A stretch of 56,299 nt of DNA from a virus. The first letter of the stretch is position 1; the number at the start of each line of letters is the position of its first letter. Where the stretch lies: IMG/VR virus record IMGVR_UViG_3300021368_000027, positions 1-56,299 of that record; one strand, written 5' to 3'. This document shows positions 6,186 to 13,001 of this stretch, piece after piece. The position numbers were made by a program, and so were the translations under genes. The notes beneath the pieces were generated by a model, which ran no database searches, was not told the DNA's origin, and was given only the letters and a program-made list of their open reading frames with translations.

Positions 6186-6207
6186 TTACTAAATATAGGA
6201 GGAAGCT

Positions 6208-6351
6208 ATGCAAGAATATTATTTAAGAGTTATGGACTGTGAGACTGGCTATAGCGAAATGTGGAAAGTAAAAGCTAATAGCGAACAAGAAGCTATTGAC
6301 AATGTAGAAAATAACTTTGAGAATAAAGAAGTAATAGAGGAGGACTTCTAA
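6208..6351 (+). CDS. Small acidic protein, first gene of the rightward operon
   Basis: 47 residues (MQEYYLRVMDCETGYSEMWK, then ANSEQEAIDNVENNF). The pattern of a short beta strand followed by A.SE.EAI resembles the DpnD/PcfM-like small fold also seen at 8681-8863. ATAGGAGGAAGCT precedes the ATG. The stop overlaps the next start as TAATG. Too short for the supplied ORF cutoff, but the ribosome-binding site and coupling make it credible. Function unknown. Confidence 0.65.
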   Translation: MQEYYLRVMDCETGYSEMWKVKANSEQEAIDNVENNFENKEVIEEDF

Positions 6352-6602
6352 TGAAAATACTTGAAGGACAAAGGTATGACCGCAACGGATTGTTTGCTAT
6401 ACCTGAGACTATTGACGATTTGACAGACCAACTAAACAGCCCAGAACAATGGGTTGCCTATGGACTGACACATAATTTTCTAGCTACTGAGTTTAACAAA
6501 ACGTTGGACAATATACAGAAAGAGCTTGACAAGAAATACATATTCCACTCATTATCGGATATGATAAAATTTGTAAAAGAATTGGAGGATGCTAATGTCT
6601 AA
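6351..6602 (+). CDS. Small hypothetical protein
   Basis: 83 residues, soluble, mixed alpha/beta prediction (YDRNGLFAIPETIDDLTDQL, then KELDKKYIFHSLSDMIKFVK). No recognised domain. It is coupled to its upstream neighbour by TAATG and overlaps the start of the GP88-like gene by 8 nt. GGAGG for the next gene lies within its last codons. Confidence 0.65.
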   Translation: MKILEGQRYDRNGLFAIPETIDDLTDQLNSPEQWVAYGLTHNFLATEFNKTLDNIQKELDKKYIFHSLSDMIKFVKELEDANV

Positions 6603-7323
6603 CTACAAGCTACTTGGAGTAGGAACCAACGCCAAAACTATCAAGGGTGATGGCTCCGAATATCTCACAGCTATCTTATACATGACGCCTTACAAAGTTA
6701 TGGTAGATGGCAAGCTATTCAACTCATGCTCTATGGCTGCTATAGCAAGCTGTATTGAGGGTTGCTTATACACTGCTGGACGTGGGAAGTTTAGCAACGT
6801 ACAGACAGCTAGACAGCGTAAAGCTGAATGGTTCTATCGTGATCGTGTAGGCTTTATGAAGCAGCTATATCACGACATACAGAAGTTTAGTAACTACTGC
6901 AAGAAACGTGGCATACAACCTTGTGTCAGGCTCAATGGTACTACCGATATTAGGTGGGAGTTGATACCTGCAATGCCACACAACAAGATGAATATATTTC
7001 AGGAGTTTCCAGAAGTACAATTCTATGACTACACAAAGATACCAAACAGGAAAGTTGCTGACTATCCAAACTATCATTTGACATGGAGTTATAGTGCTGC
7101 TAATCCTAAGTATGAGGAATTATTCTGGAATGTTATACGCAATGGCATGTCCGTTGCTGTAGTATTCCGCAAGCCTGTCAACATGACTACATGGCGAGGC
7201 TACAATGTTGTGGACGGTGACAAAGATGACCTTCGTTTCCTAGACCCACAACAATCAATCGTTGCACTCTATGCAAAGGGTGCAGCTAAACATGACAGCA
7301 CAGGCTTTGTGCAAGATATATAG
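6595..7323 (+). CDS. GP88-like phage protein
   Basis: 242 residues. Features resembling the phage GP88 family (from memory): a Cys-rich N-terminal part (SCSMAAIASCIEGCLYTAGRGKF), then a helical region, CVRLNGTTDIRWELI, and FQEFPEVQFYDYTKIPNR, followed by NYHLTWSYS. In that family the cysteines may bind an iron-sulfur or zinc centre, and the function is unknown. I place the start at the ATG at 6595, not 6589: GGAGG at 6583-6587 gives proper spacing only for 6595. It is the largest gene of the early small-gene cluster. Confidence 0.65.
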   Translation: MSNYKLLGVGTNAKTIKGDGSEYLTAILYMTPYKVMVDGKLFNSCSMAAIASCIEGCLYTAGRGKFSNVQTARQRKAEWFYRDRVGFMKQLYHDIQKFSNYCKKRGIQPCVRLNGTTDIRWELIPAMPHNKMNIFQEFPEVQFYDYTKIPNRKVADYPNYHLTWSYSAANPKYEELFWNVIRNGMSVAVVFRKPVNMTTWRGYNVVDGDKDDLRFLDPQQSIVALYAKGAAKHDSTGFVQDI

Positions 7324-7335
7324 GAAGGAGATATC

Positions 7336-7551
7336 ATGTTTATAATATTTGCAACTAAACCAACTCAGGACGGATGCAAAGGTTTCCGTTTCAACTTTCT
7401 TGGCAAGAAGGGTATCTACCGCAAGCGTAGTGTTATCAATCGCTATGGTAGGACACAAGGTAAGGTTATGACTGGCTATCACTTTGGCAAGCGTAGTCTA
7501 TACCTTGAGAATGCTGAAGCCTATCGCAAGCTGTACCATTTCGCAGGATGA
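7336..7551 (+). CDS. Small basic hypothetical protein
   Basis: 71 residues, basic, with a beta-rich look (MFIIFATKPTQDGCKGFRF, GKKGIYRKRSVINRYGR, GYHFGKRSLYLENAEAYRKL). It follows a strong AGGAAGGAGAT ribosome-binding site, and its stop overlaps the next ATG (ATGA). No family recognised. Confidence 0.6.
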   Translation: MFIIFATKPTQDGCKGFRFNFLGKKGIYRKRSVINRYGRTQGKVMTGYHFGKRSLYLENAEAYRKLYHFAG

Positions 7552-7628
7552 TAGGACTGCTTATCTTATGGCTAGGTGGGATCATAATGTTTCTTAGCCT
7601 AGCCCAACTCATTCAGTACTTACATTAG
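7548..7628 (+). CDS. 26-residue single-span membrane peptide
   Basis: MIGLLILWLGGIIMFLSLAQ and six more residues: one hydrophobic helix and almost no soluble part. It starts in an ATGA overlap with the previous stop. Such micro-membrane proteins are common in early phage operons and may modulate host membrane proteins or act as holin-like factors. The same DNA contains the inverted repeat GGCTAGG...CCTAGCC, which could also be an RNA hairpin. Confidence 0.5.
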   Translation: MIGLLILWLGGIIMFLSLAQLIQYLH

Positions 7629-7637
7629 GAGTGCAGT

Positions 7638-7778
7638 ATGGAAATAGAAATCAATGATTTTACAAATCAAGAAATTGATTATTTATCAGAATTAATATTA
7701 GAAAAATTGAATGATATGGGATACAACACCGAAGCATTCAGTTTTACTTTGTCAGTGCAATTTGAGGAGGATGCGTAA
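7638..7778 (+). CDS. Small acidic hypothetical protein
   Basis: 46 residues (MEIEINDFTNQEIDYLSELI, then EKLNDMGYNTEAFSFTLSV and an acidic end). Preceded by TTAGGAGTGCAGT and coupled to the next gene by TAATG. More AT-rich codons than neighbours. Function unknown. Confidence 0.6.
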   Translation: MEIEINDFTNQEIDYLSELILEKLNDMGYNTEAFSFTLSVQFEEDA

Positions 7779-8056
7779 TGGCTAAAGGATTTGACGTAAA
7801 GAATAACATGGCAGTGAAAGCACTAGCCAAGAAACTAAACATGGAAGTGGGCATGAGTACAAGCATGGCTGTTGAGGAAGCTATGACTTACTTGCTAACA
7901 TCATTCCACAAGAGAAACGTGGATAGTATCAAGGCTGCTGAACTTCTTAGATGGTGGCTCAGTGACTTCCAAGATGAGGAACTTGAATACTTTGAGACTA
8001 GAGTAGACTTAGCAAAGCAAGTTAAGCTTGTAGATACAAGGAGGAAACAAGCATGA
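7778..8056 (+). CDS. Helical hypothetical protein
   Basis: 92 residues, mostly helical (NNMAVKALAKKLNMEVGMST, AVEEAMTYLLTSFHKRNVD, DEELEYFETRVDLAKQVKL). The first part could be a ribbon-helix-helix or a small HTH, but no clear motif is present. TAATG junction upstream and ATGA overlap (8053-8056) downstream. Confidence 0.6.
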   Translation: MAKGFDVKNNMAVKALAKKLNMEVGMSTSMAVEEAMTYLLTSFHKRNVDSIKAAELLRWWLSDFQDEELEYFETRVDLAKQVKLVDTRRKQA

Positions 8057-8475
8057 AAGATTTCGTAATGGATGACAAAACAGGAGCGAGAGTGTTCCGC
8101 AACCCACATCATGACTTTGACGCTAACACGTGGCGAGGTGTGCAGCAAGGTAACTCTTTGTTGCTACACTGGATAACACACTGGATAGACAAGCATGAGT
8201 GGGATGGTGGCAAAGTGTCACTCGATGGGTGGATGGAACTGCAATACGAATACAGTGCAGGTATGAAGCCCAGACCTATGAAAGGTAAGGTATGTGAGTA
8301 CGATGGTGCGTATGATAGTGAGGACGGTGACCCACCACTTCAACCACTACTCATGGTCAAGATTATATTGGATGCTACTGGTGGTGTAGGCAAGAGGTTA
8401 GTCTACATATATGACTATGGTATCGTGGCTATACCTATCATATCAGGTGGATACAAAGTAGTAAGGATGGACTGA
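8053..8475 (+). CDS. Hypothetical protein, mixed alpha/beta
   Basis: 140 residues. It has aromatic-rich segments (NTWRGVQQGNSLLLHWITHW, GWMELQYEYSAGMKPRP) and a beta-rich C-terminus (LVYIYDYGIVAIPIISGGYK). No domain recognised. Tightly coupled to both neighbours. Confidence 0.6.
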   Translation: MKDFVMDDKTGARVFRNPHHDFDANTWRGVQQGNSLLLHWITHWIDKHEWDGGKVSLDGWMELQYEYSAGMKPRPMKGKVCEYDGAYDSEDGDPPLQPLLMVKIILDATGGVGKRLVYIYDYGIVAIPIISGGYKVVRMD

Positions 8476-8669
8476 TGAAGATTGACTATCAATACGAAGT
8501 ACAAGATGAACTACCGCTTGACCATGAGGACAGCCTAGATCATTGGGCTAGACTACTGGCTGACCAAGAGGTAGGTGATGATGAAGAAAACTACGAGTGG
8601 GATTACCATTACGAAAACTATTGGATGCAACTTGACGCAGAATATAACTATGACATACTTAGACCATAA
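8475..8669 (+). CDS. Highly acidic small protein (DNA-mimic candidate)
   Basis: 64 residues with 20 Asp/Glu and only 3 Lys/Arg, plus many Tyr/Trp (ENYEWDYHYENYWMQLDAEY). This composition is typical of DNA-mimic proteins such as T7 Ocr, which block restriction or host nucleic-acid enzymes, but I see no sequence match to a known one. An early position suits an anti-defence role. This is inference from composition and place. Confidence 0.55.
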   Translation: MKIDYQYEVQDELPLDHEDSLDHWARLLADQEVGDDEENYEWDYHYENYWMQLDAEYNYDILRP

Positions 8670-8680
8670 AGGAGGACACA

Positions 8681-8863
8681 ATGCCTGAGTATAAAGTAAC
8701 TGCCACAATGGACGTGGGATACACTGCTATTATCGAAGCTGATACTGAAGAGGAAGCATGGGCGATAGCACGTGGTGACAGCATATCAGACCCTGACTGG
8801 GAAAAGACAGACGATGGACACGACTGGACATTGGAAAACATTTGGGAGGTTAAAGATGCCTAG
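8681..8863 (+). CDS. DpnD/PcfM-like small protein
   Basis: 60 residues: MPEYKVTATMDVGYTAIIEA, then DTEEEAWAIARGD, then a short acidic segment. The beta-beta-(A.TEEEAW.IA)-helix pattern resembles the small DpnD/PcfM-like fold, whose function is unknown. AAAGGAGGACACA precedes the ATG. The stop overlaps the next start. Confidence 0.6.
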   Translation: MPEYKVTATMDVGYTAIIEADTEEEAWAIARGDSISDPDWEKTDDGHDWTLENIWEVKDA

Positions 8864-9101
8864 ATATATTATAGTAACGGAGACAATGTGTGGTGACAGC
8901 TACGAGTGGACAACTGATGAGGATGGCAACGAGGCTATCTATACATACGAGAGTGAAGAAGCTGCTGAGAAAGAGTTAGCTGATGATATCAAAGCTATCA
9001 ATGAGGACAGAGAACCAGAGGATTATGTACACAGGGATGAATACTTTATCCAAGAGTACACTGGTAACGAGACAGAGGAGGGCAGAGGTAATGCTACCTG
9101 A
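8856..9101 (+). CDS. Acidic small protein
   Basis: 81 residues, strongly acidic (TTDEDGNEAIYTYESEEAAE, NEDREPEDYVHRDEYF). The longer upstream reading is a shadow of the previous gene. The start at 8856 follows GGGAGGTTAAAG. The first third again resembles the short beta hairpin plus SEEAA.KEL helix of its neighbour. It may share an ancestor with that gene or be a second DNA-mimic candidate. Confidence 0.55.
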   Translation: MPRYIIVTETMCGDSYEWTTDEDGNEAIYTYESEEAAEKELADDIKAINEDREPEDYVHRDEYFIQEYTGNETEEGRGNAT

Positions 9102-9360
9102 TGAAATGGAAGCTGAGAAAAACAGAAAGATAGTCGTTGCCCAGGCTGACGAGATAGATATATTAAAGAACAATATCAAAGAGTTACAAGAGCAACTTAA
9201 TGCTGCACATAAGAGGATAGCCTCACTCAATGAGGACTGGGGCGACATGCGTGACAAACTAGATTCAGCAAACAAGCACAATAAAAGCTTGACACAAAGT
9301 TTGTCCAACGCTTACGATGACATATCTAATCTGATAAAGGAGGACTTAGAATGCAGATAG
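9091..9360 (+). CDS. Coiled-coil protein
   Basis: 89 residues from the ATG at 9091 (after GGGCAGAGGTA), almost entirely a long charged helix with heptads (ADEIDILKNNIKELQEQLNA, LNEDWGDMRDKLDSANKHNK). Likely an oligomerising rod. No known family. It overlaps the previous gene by 11 nt and the next by 10 nt. Confidence 0.6.
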   Translation: MLPDEMEAEKNRKIVVAQADEIDILKNNIKELQEQLNAAHKRIASLNEDWGDMRDKLDSANKHNKSLTQSLSNAYDDISNLIKEDLECR

Positions 9361-9557
9361 ATGAACTTAAACCTGAGTATAAACAAATCATACGAGAGGT
9401 AGTAGTAGAACTATTCAAAGAGGTAGCATCCAAGCAAACGTTTGGAGTTAGCGATGATGTGCTACAACTAGATGAACACCTACATGAATGGACTAGTAGA
9501 AAGCTAGACAAGTACAAAGTAAATGTGTACGGTGTATCATTACAGGAGGGTTTCTAA
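9351..9557 (+). CDS. Small hypothetical protein
   Basis: 68 residues, helical N-terminal half (LKPEYKQIIREVVVELFKEV), acidic middle, and a short beta C-terminus (KVNVYGVSLQEGF). No recognised domain. The stop overlaps the next ATG as TAATG. Confidence 0.6.
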   Translation: MQIDELKPEYKQIIREVVVELFKEVASKQTFGVSDDVLQLDEHLHEWTSRKLDKYKVNVYGVSLQEGF

Positions 9558-9808
9558 TGCAACCACAAAACATGAGCGCACACCAACGTGTGAAGTATGA
9601 ACCAACAAGAATCAAACGAGGCAGACAGTGCAGACTATTTGGTGTGGACTTCCACAGTGTAGCAGAAGCTGCTCGATACTGGAAGATATCATACTCATGG
9701 GCTAAAGAACAAATTGATGAACGTCAAAACATGGACAGCTTACCCAAGAGATATATACACAAGGGTAAATACAGAGGACAATGGAGGACAAAACATGAAG
9801 CTGTATAG
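9557..9808 (+). CDS. Small HTH-type DNA-binding protein candidate
   Basis: 83 residues, basic. The central segment FGVDFHSVAEAARYWKISYS followed by WAKEQIDE reads as a helix-turn-helix of the kind in small phage regulators: S.AEAA at the first helix, WAKEQI as the recognition helix. Basic N- and C-termini (TRIKRGRQCR, KGKYRGQWRTKHE) support nucleic-acid binding. It is the only HTH candidate in the early cluster, so it could be the protein that binds the palindromes at 5533-5588, but nothing links them directly. Confidence 0.55.
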   Translation: MQPQNMSAHQRVKYEPTRIKRGRQCRLFGVDFHSVAEAARYWKISYSWAKEQIDERQNMDSLPKRYIHKGKYRGQWRTKHEAV

Positions 9809-10127
9809 GAATAGCGAAGGTGTATGGGCAGGTACACAAGCTGATGCACGTAAGATATGCGGCAAGACTTATAGCACTGTCGATGTACCAACCGACAAGC
9901 CTAACCTATTGAAGTTCCTTAATCTCAATCAGGTTGGCTCCTATACTAGTAACGGTAAGCAAGATACTATTACAGGAGATATTGATACCTCAAACAAGAG
10001 TGCAATGTCTTGGATACGATGGAGCCATGACCATATGTGCAGAGGACAGTATGAAGAAGCAAAAGAAATGTTAAGAAAAGGATTGGAGTTAGCTTTAAAT
10101 GATAGAACTACTACTAGCGATGGTTGA
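9795..10127 (+). CDS. Hypothetical protein with GTQADARKI motif
   Basis: 110 residues from the ATG at 9795, which follows ATGGAGGACAAAAC. The longer reading is a shadow of the previous gene. Sequence: VWAGTQADARKICGKTY, TVDVPTDKPNLLKFLN, then a Ser/Thr/Asp linker and a C-terminal helix pair (YEEAKEMLRKGLELALND). The first part recurs, from memory, in short proteins of many marine phages. Function unknown. Confidence 0.6.
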   Translation: MKLYRNSEGVWAGTQADARKICGKTYSTVDVPTDKPNLLKFLNLNQVGSYTSNGKQDTITGDIDTSNKSAMSWIRWSHDHMCRGQYEEAKEMLRKGLELALNDRTTTSDG

Positions 10128-10374
10128 GGAACAGAACCCTATCCATAAGTACTGCATGTCCAAGCATGAACACTGGACTGGCAGAGCAGCGTGTGTCCAA
10201 GAGTTACGACATGCCCAACGCAAGATGGAAGTAGAAGAACTACGACAGTTCTTGAAAGAGAACCCACACTACAGATACCCAGGCATGGCTTTGCCTAACG
10301 GAAAGATAAAACCTCTTGACGTTTGTTGGGGATCTGCTAAAACTTATGGCACAAACAAAGAGAGGAGATGCTAA
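10099..10374 (+). CDS. Small hypothetical protein
   Basis: 91 residues, helical and charged (QELRHAQRKMEVEELRQFLK), with a Pro/Gly-rich end. It overlaps the previous gene by 29 nt. The ATG at 10099 has GGATTGGAG upstream. The stop overlaps the next ATG. Function unknown. Confidence 0.55.
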   Translation: MIELLLAMVEEQNPIHKYCMSKHEHWTGRAACVQELRHAQRKMEVEELRQFLKENPHYRYPGMALPNGKIKPLDVCWGSAKTYGTNKERRC

Positions 10375-10529
10375 TGAAGTATGAAGTATGGTTTGGACAG
10401 AATGGTAAGTGGTTTGGTTACCACACATTCAAATATAAAATGGATGCTGAACGTTATGAGGAACGTTATAAAACGGTATTCCCTAACTTAACTGTAGAGA
10501 TACGGAGGAAAGAGTATGGTTACTGCTAA
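10374..10529 (+). CDS. Small basic protein
   Basis: 51 residues, aromatic and basic (MKYEVWFGQNGKWFGYHTFK, then AERYEERYKTVFPNL). The strand-helix-strand pattern resembles other tiny early phage proteins. Start in TAATG after GAGGAGATGC. Function unknown. Confidence 0.6.
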   Translation: MKYEVWFGQNGKWFGYHTFKYKMDAERYEERYKTVFPNLTVEIRRKEYGYC

Positions 10530-10686
10530 AGTATTACCTATACACCAACTCATTAAGCAGACACAGCGTAGGAAAGATGACTACGAATGGGAAGGTGACT
10601 TCGAGAAAGCACTGCTTGAAGGTGAGTACTTAAAGTTATTAAAAGAAGATGAAGCAAAGGGGATTACATGGTATCCGAATTTCTAG
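10516..10686 (+). CDS. Small hypothetical protein
   Basis: 56 residues, charged (LIKQTQRRKDDYEWEGDFEK, LEGEYLKLLKEDEAKGITW). Good ribosome-binding site (CGGAGGAAAGAGT). Overlaps both neighbours in different frames (14 and 19 nt). Function unknown. Confidence 0.55.
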   Translation: MVTAKVLPIHQLIKQTQRRKDDYEWEGDFEKALLEGEYLKLLKEDEAKGITWYPNF

Positions 10687-10769
10687 CTAACCTATTTCCT
10701 ATCACGTTTGCAGCGTTGTACTTTTTTGGATGGGTTTACTTGGTGTATGCACATGTTAAAGGAAAGTAA
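10668..10769 (+). CDS. 33-residue single-span membrane protein
   Basis: MVSEFLANLFPITFAALYFF continuing GWVYLVYAHVKGK: a single hydrophobic helix with a short basic tail, N-out/C-in by charge. AAGGGGATTAC precedes the ATG. Micro-membrane protein of unknown function. Confidence 0.5.
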   Translation: MVSEFLANLFPITFAALYFFGWVYLVYAHVKGK

Positions 10770-10771
10770 CG

Positions 10772-11026
10772 ATGGACAAGATACGAATGCGCCTTTCGAT
10801 GATGTTACACATTGGTTGGGTTACCTATCTCGTAAGGATAATGATAGCACTAAGTGTTCTACTGAACGTGGTACTTGGTGGAAGATTAAATCAAACCTTT
10901 TCAGCTAGGAACTGGGAATGGAAACGTAATAATAAATACAATCTAGTGCGACCAATAGACACATTGCTAGGTGATGGACATTGTAGTAGAGCATGGTCAT
11001 ACTGGAAGGTAAGGAGGAAATGGTAA
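10772..11026 (+). CDS. Small membrane protein, conserved type
   Basis: 84 residues. An N-terminal amphipathic or membrane helix (SMMLHIGWVTYLVRIMIALS, VLLNVVLGG), then a polar tail with LNQTFSARNWEWKRN and LLGDGHCSRAWSYWKVRRKW. The tail motifs are strongly conserved in my memory of marine phage genomes, always close to the replication genes. Function unknown. The stop overlaps the recombinase start (TAATG). Confidence 0.65.
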   Translation: MDKIRMRLSMMLHIGWVTYLVRIMIALSVLLNVVLGGRLNQTFSARNWEWKRNNKYNLVRPIDTLLGDGHCSRAWSYWKVRRKW

Positions 11027-11943
11027 TGAAGAATATCCCCAAGCAGTCAGCCACCCTGACACAGATAGTAGATTTTTACTTGCACTCTGACGTGTTTCGT
11101 AGACTTTCTTCCTCCTCCCAAAAGGACTACGAGTCACACTTGCAAGCTGCTGTGCTGACACAGGTTGAAGGCAAGGCTCTTGGGGGTTATCGTTGTAAGA
11201 ACTTGAAGGTTCGACACATCACACAAGCATACGATCAATGGCTGTTGACTGGCACTCGCACTGCCAACTACAGACGCAGTGTCCTTTCCGCTGCGTGGAG
11301 ACATGCCATGAGGTATGATGTAATGATTCACAATCCAATCAGCTTAGTAAAGACTGAAGTACCTGAACCTCGTAGGGTACACTGGACACGTGAACAGGTG
11401 TCACTCTTTCTTGACACAGCTTACAGCGATTTTCGATGGCGCAGCATTGGACTGATAGTTCATATGGCATACGACTGGGGTCAACGTGTAGGAGATGTTC
11501 GGCTTCTTACATGGGATAGTTTAGACTTAAACAACTGTCGTATTGATATGACTCAGAGCAAGCGTAATGCAGAGGTACACCTCCCGATCTCTCATGGCTT
11601 GTGTTCAATGCTGCGTCAGCAGAAGGAAGACTTTGGATTCCAAGAGTACGTTGCTCCCAGGGTGAAGCCTAGAGCAGGTGCTTACACACCATATGACAAA
11701 GAAGAAATAGCTAATCTTATCAACGTGTTACTAGATGAAGCTAACCTACCACGTGAACTTACAGCTATGGATTTACGTAGGACAGCAGTGACTGAGATGA
11801 TGGAAGGTGGTGTTGACTTGGCAGGTATCATGCAAGTAACAGGTCACAAAAACACAGCATCAGTCAAGCCTTACATGGTGAACACATTCAGTGGTGCAAG
11901 CAAGGCACTAGCAGCGAGAGGTAAACAAGATGAAGATGCGTGA
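11026..11943 (+). CDS. int: Tyrosine recombinase / integrase
   Basis: 305 residues. The N-terminal core-binding domain (about 10-110) is followed by the catalytic domain. Catalytic set visible: Arg154 (WGQRVGDVRLL), Lys179 (TQSKRN), Arg251 (MDLRRTAV), His274 (VTGHKN) and nucleophile Tyr283 (KPYMV). The first His of the usual HxxR box is Met248 here. This enzyme would integrate or excise phage DNA or resolve multimers. Start at 11026, not 10993: AAGGAGG gives proper spacing, and the ATG overlaps the previous stop. It is coupled to primase rather than to a lysogeny module, and I found no repressor next to it and no attachment site. Confidence 0.85.
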   Translation: MKNIPKQSATLTQIVDFYLHSDVFRRLSSSSQKDYESHLQAAVLTQVEGKALGGYRCKNLKVRHITQAYDQWLLTGTRTANYRRSVLSAAWRHAMRYDVMIHNPISLVKTEVPEPRRVHWTREQVSLFLDTAYSDFRWRSIGLIVHMAYDWGQRVGDVRLLTWDSLDLNNCRIDMTQSKRNAEVHLPISHGLCSMLRQQKEDFGFQEYVAPRVKPRAGAYTPYDKEEIANLINVLLDEANLPRELTAMDLRRTAVTEMMEGGVDLAGIMQVTGHKNTASVKPYMVNTFSGASKALAARGKQDEDA

Positions 11944-12745
11944 GTTTGTTGACAGTCTAGCTCTCAAAGATGACGAGAGATACAGAGGTGACTGCCCTCA
12001 ATGCAGAGGCAAGAATACTTTTACTGCTGCCAACATACTTGGTGAGATAAGGTACAACTGTTTCAAGCTAGGCTGTACTGTTGGTGGTATCTATGATACA
12101 GACATGACAGCAAGAGAGATACAACACCGTCTGAAAGAACAGCAAATAGCACGTGCATACACAAACATAAAGAAAGAGAAGGAGACTATGGAGATACCAC
12201 CCTATGTCGTGTCGCCCAAGGCACAACACACCAAGCACCAACGCTTTGTTAGACGATGGGGATTAGCAATAGCTGATACCATGTATGATGTGAAGGATGA
12301 ACGTGTTGTCTTTCCTATCAAGCACAAAGGTAGAATTATTGATGCTGTGGGCAGGGCTGTAGGTAAGAAGCAGCAACCCAAATGGTATCGCTACACAGGT
12401 GAGGCTGATTACTATATGCATGGTAACGGTAATATATTGTTGATAGTAGAGGACGTACTGTCAGCTATCATAGCTACCCAAGAAGTACCATACATTACAG
12501 CTATGGCTATACTAGGCACAAGCCTGAGTCCTAAACATATGGAAAAGATACAAGAGTACAACAGAGTTATCATAGCCCTTGACCCTGATGCTATTGGTAA
12601 GACAGTTGAGTATCGCAGAGAGATAGAGTTGTGGACAGGTAACAAGACCACAGCTATGAACTTACTAGATGATATAAAGTATAAGATGGAAGAAGATATT
12701 GACAAACTAAAGGAGTTATGTAATGAAGTTAGCAGTAACCATTGA
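11930..12745 (+). CDS. DNA primase (zinc and TOPRIM domains, no helicase)
   Basis: 271 residues. Zinc-binding site with Cys22, Cys25 (CPQC), Cys44 and Cys49 (NCFKLGC), as in the T7 gp4 primase zinc domain. Then an RNA-polymerase core with TOPRIM signatures (LLIVEDVLSAIIA, glutamate motif; IALDPDAIG, acidic motif). It makes RNA primers at the fork. Unlike T7 gp4, the helicase is a separate gene (12964-14184). Starts inside the end of the integrase gene. A second ATG two codons in is also possible. Confidence 0.85.
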   Translation: MKMREFVDSLALKDDERYRGDCPQCRGKNTFTAANILGEIRYNCFKLGCTVGGIYDTDMTAREIQHRLKEQQIARAYTNIKKEKETMEIPPYVVSPKAQHTKHQRFVRRWGLAIADTMYDVKDERVVFPIKHKGRIIDAVGRAVGKKQQPKWYRYTGEADYYMHGNGNILLIVEDVLSAIIATQEVPYITAMAILGTSLSPKHMEKIQEYNRVIIALDPDAIGKTVEYRREIELWTGNKTTAMNLLDDIKYKMEEDIDKLKELCNEVSSNH

Positions 12746-13001
12746 CGTAGACGGAGACATAATGTATGTACCAGAGGGTGCAGTGTTCGAGAACTTTCCC
12801 AAGCCTAAGTTGTTTGACAACATGAAGGATGCGGAAGAGGAACGTGCTAAGTGGAACACTGGTGTGATAGTAAATTATGAGACAGGTAGGTGTGTAGAAA
12901 AGATAAGATCATTCACTGATGCAGAGAGAGCGAGAGCAGAGGAAAGAGCGAGGATAAACAGCAATGATGGAACTAGCACTGATAAAGACTCTACTAGATA
13001 G
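12723..13001 (+). CDS. Small protein between primase and helicase
   Basis: 92 residues. Beta-rich first half (MKLAVTIDVDGDIMYVPEGA), charged helical second half (DAERARAEERARINSN). AAAGGAGTTATGTA precedes the ATG. It overlaps primase by 23 nt and helicase by 38 nt. It may be an accessory of the primosome, but that is inferred from position only. Confidence 0.6.
   Translation: MKLAVTIDVDGDIMYVPEGAVFENFPKPKLFDNMKDAEEERAKWNTGVIVNYETGRCVEKIRSFTDAERARAEERARINSNDGTSTDKDSTR

Larger units (their letters stand above)
5009..6207. other. Non-coding divergent control region
   Basis: 1.2 kb without a convincing gene, between the leftward and rightward units. The left half is AT-rich and carries two leftward sigma-70-like promoters. 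The middle (5530-5590) has paired palindromes. 5600-5720 is A-rich with TATATATAATAATAAG. 5740-6120 has more balanced composition, no open frame of note and short hairpin potential: GCTTG/CAAGC around 5786-5806, and a bulged AGCGTC/GACGGCT stem around 5825. 6121-6185 is a nested inverted repeat. A replication origin or a structured RNA could lie here, but I see no family I can name. Confidence 0.6.

Noticed and set aside
6161-6189. TTGACA at 6161-6166 as a complete sigma-70 promoter
   Set aside because: The best -10 at 16-18 nt matches only 3 of 6; kept as part of the inverted-repeat element instead.
5740-6200. tRNA or tmRNA gene in the control region
   Set aside because: No T-loop consensus (GGTTCRA) with matching acceptor and anticodon arms could be drawn; only short unconnected hairpins.
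11026-11943. An attachment site (attP) near the recombinase
   Set aside because: No tRNA-like 3' end or GGTTCGA-type core in non-coding sequence nearby; the one GGTTCGA at about 11206 lies within the recombinase coding frame.
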